Shown here: in pieces, positions 5,999-7,379 of the stretch
Layout: each line of letters starts with the position of its first letter
How positions within the stretch are numbered: position 1 is the stretch's first letter
NCBI GenBank assembly: GCA_003532555.1
Contig: DOEU01000077.1
Coordinates: forward strand, 1 to 7,379
Direction: 5' to 3'
Source of the DNA: Verrucomicrobiota bacterium
GTDB lineage: Bacteria; Verrucomicrobiota; Kiritimatiellia; Kiritimatiellales; Pontiellaceae
Length of the DNA stretch: 7,379 nucleotides
Made by a program: the position numbers and the translations under genes
The notes under the pieces: generated by a model
The model's input: the letters and a program-made list of their open reading frames with translations, nothing else
The model's database searches: none
What the model was told of the DNA's origin: nothing

Positions 5999-7267
5999 AT
6001 GTCATCATCACATTGGTTTGAAAGAGCAAAAGCAGTCATTCCCGGGGGAGTGAATAGCCCTGTTCGCGCTTTCAACAGCGTCGGAGGAACGCCTGTCTAT
6101 TTTTCTTCTGGGAAAGGAGTAATTGTACAGACCGAAGACGGCGCCGATTTAATCGACTTCTGCGGATCTTGGGGGCCACTCATTTTAGGCCATGCTCGAG
6201 ATGAGGTGATCGAAACCGTTAAAAAAACCGCCGAACAAGGAATGACGTTTGGAGCTAATACGCGCCTCGAAGCCGAATTTGCCGAACTGCTGTGCCATCA
6301 AATTCCTGAGATGGATATGGTCCGTCTCGTCAATTCAGGGACCGAAGCGGTTATGACTGCCATTCGACTCGCGAGGGGTTATACCAATAGGCGTAAAATC
6401 ATTAAATTCGAAGGCTGCTATCATGGCCACACCGACTACATGCTTGTAGCATCCGGTAGCGGGCTTCTCACCGGCGGAATCTCATCCTCTGCCGGCGTCT
6501 CAAAAACTGCTACCGCAGAAGTATTTGTCGCCCCCTACAATGATCTTGAATCCACACAAGCCATTCTCGCCGAACACGGGGATGACATTGCCGCTGTTAT
6601 CGTTGAACCGGTCGCAGGAAATATGGGACTAGTCAAGCCAGCCGAAGGCTTCCTCGAGGGCCTTCGAAAGGCAACCCAAACCGCCGGAGCGATCCTTATC
6701 TTTGATGAAGTGATTAACGGCTTCCGATTAGGACCAACATCCTACGGTCATATGTGCGGTGTTCACCCCGATCTTACTACACTCGGAAAAATCATTGGAG
6801 GCGGGCTACCTATTGGAGCCATTGGCGGAACAAAATCGATCATGGAACATCTCGCCCCACTTGGCCCCGTCTATCAAGCTGGAACCTTAAGCGGTAATCC
6901 AGTTGCCGTTGCCTCTGGCAAAAAAACCGTGGAACTTCTCCGAGATGAATCCCCATATCTCAAAATGGAAATTCTTGGCCAGCGAATGGCAAAAGGTCTC
7001 CAGCACGTCGCTACCGAAAAAGAGTTAGATCTCCACTGTGCTCAACTAGGAGGCATGTTCACTCCCTTCTTTCGCAAAGATGTAGTAACAAACCTGGAAG
7101 GTTCAAAAGCCTGTGATCAAGAAGCTCACGCACGTTACTTTCATCATATGCTGCAACACGGATTTTACACCCCGCCCAGTGGATTTGAAGTCACCTTTAT
7201 CTCTGGAGTACATACCCACGAACAGATTGATGCTTTCATCGAAGCATTCTATCAATTTGAAGGCTAG
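5999..7267 (+). CDS. hemL: Glutamate-1-semialdehyde 2,1-aminomutase
   Basis: A PLP enzyme that converts glutamate-1-semialdehyde to 5-aminolevulinate, the last step of the C5 route from glutamyl-tRNA. It has 422 residues against 426 in E. coli HemL. The N-terminus FERAKAVIPGGVNSPVRAF (7-25) is diagnostic of HemL over other class-III aminotransferases. Further signs are GSWGPLILGHARDEV (56-70), NSGTEAVMTAIRLARG (112-127), the PLP-ring aspartate in FDEVINGFR (235-243), and the PLP lysine K264 in TLGKIIGGGLPIGAIGG. AGGA 7 nt upstream, inside the end of hemB, supports the start. It shows the host uses the C5 pathway, so a glutamyl-tRNA reductase (hemA) is expected elsewhere. The gene is intact. 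Confidence 0.98.
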   Translation: MSSSHWFERAKAVIPGGVNSPVRAFNSVGGTPVYFSSGKGVIVQTEDGADLIDFCGSWGPLILGHARDEVIETVKKTAEQGMTFGANTRLEAEFAELLCHQIPEMDMVRLVNSGTEAVMTAIRLARGYTNRRKIIKFEGCYHGHTDYMLVASGSGLLTGGISSSAGVSKTATAEVFVAPYNDLESTQAILAEHGDDIAAVIVEPVAGNMGLVKPAEGFLEGLRKATQTAGAILIFDEVINGFRLGPTSYGHMCGVHPDLTTLGKIIGGGLPIGAIGGTKSIMEHLAPLGPVYQAGTLSGNPVAVASGKKTVELLRDESPYLKMEILGQRMAKGLQHVATEKELDLHCAQLGGMFTPFFRKDVVTNLEGSKACDQEAHARYFHHMLQHGFYTPPSGFEVTFISGVHTHEQIDAFIEAFYQFEG

Positions 7268-7326
7268 TTCGTTCCCACTCCTATTAACGATTTGTAAAAT
7301 TCTTTAACTATTATGGTGTATTCGTA

Positions 7327-7350
7327 GGAATGTTTTCAGCAAAATGTTCC
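7327..7350 (+). repeat. Imperfect hairpin downstream of hemL
   Basis: GGAATGTTTT (7327-7336) and AAAATGTTCC (7341-7350) flank the loop CAGC. Eight of ten pairs are Watson-Crick; the other two are G-U and U-G only in a plus-strand transcript, and would be mismatches in the opposite RNA. No T-run follows, so a terminator role is weak; a palindromic operator is the alternative. It starts 59 nt past the hemL stop, in AT-rich spacer. Confidence 0.35.
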
Positions 7351-7357
7351 AATATAT

Positions 7358-7379
7358 ATGAAAAAAGCAGAACCCTCAA
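7358..7379 (+). other. Ambiguous window end: possible gene start or first arm of a terminator
   Basis: An ATG at 7358 opens MKKAEPS before the window ends, but no ribosome site precedes it. Alternatively the A-run followed by GCAGAACCCTCAA looks like the left arm of a bidirectional intrinsic terminator, whose right arm and T-run would lie past the window. The two readings cannot be separated here. Confidence 0.22.

Noticed and set aside
1..7379. A novel defence, mobile or biosynthetic system
   Set aside because: Every sizeable frame is accounted for by recognisable metabolic, repair or transport families apart from the 25-codon edge fragment. There are no direct repeats, integrase, transposase or toxin-antitoxin-like pairs.

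Overview
The window is an ordinary chromosomal housekeeping segment from a Gram-negative-type bacterium, with moderate base composition and short spacers between genes. It shows no phage, transposon, CRISPR or other mobile signature. No rRNA or tRNA is visible. The protein styles hint at the PVC group (Verrucomicrobiota, Kiritimatiellota and relatives): the GltS-family carrier, the REDFCGT-type methyltransferase, and an endonuclease III with an altered cysteine cluster. That placement rests on recall and is weak; a 16S or phylogenomic test would be needed.

Layout. On the minus strand, the first 75 bases hold the start of an unidentified gene with a near-consensus promoter behind it. A spacer of about 200 bases with a perfect hairpin separates it from a sodium/glutamate symporter-like gene (278-1603, minus). 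A divergent promoter region (1604-1727) leads into a plus-strand run of an inositol-monophosphatase-family enzyme, a SAM-dependent methyltransferase (8-nt overlap) and endonuclease III (10-nt gap), very probably one operon. A ZIP-family metal transporter (ZupT-like, 4048-4941) follows with its own apparent promoter. The last two genes are hemB (5015-5995) and hemL (5999-7267), separated by 3 nt. The final 112 bases are intergenic, with an imperfect hairpin and an ambiguous end.

How the genes fit together. HemL makes 5-aminolevulinate from glutamate-1-semialdehyde and HemB condenses two of these to porphobilinogen, so the right end is the early tetrapyrrole (C5) pathway. HemB carries the zinc-binding cysteine triad, which makes the metal importer just upstream a plausible, unproven, functional neighbour. 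The two plus-strand genes with apparent promoters of their own (IMPase and zupT) lack a Shine-Dalgarno sequence and have the predicted +1 on the A of the ATG, suggesting leaderless transcripts. I found no undescribed defence, mobile or biosynthetic system here. The best second-look items are the leaderless geometry, the endonuclease III cysteine spacing and the hairpin at 165-186.
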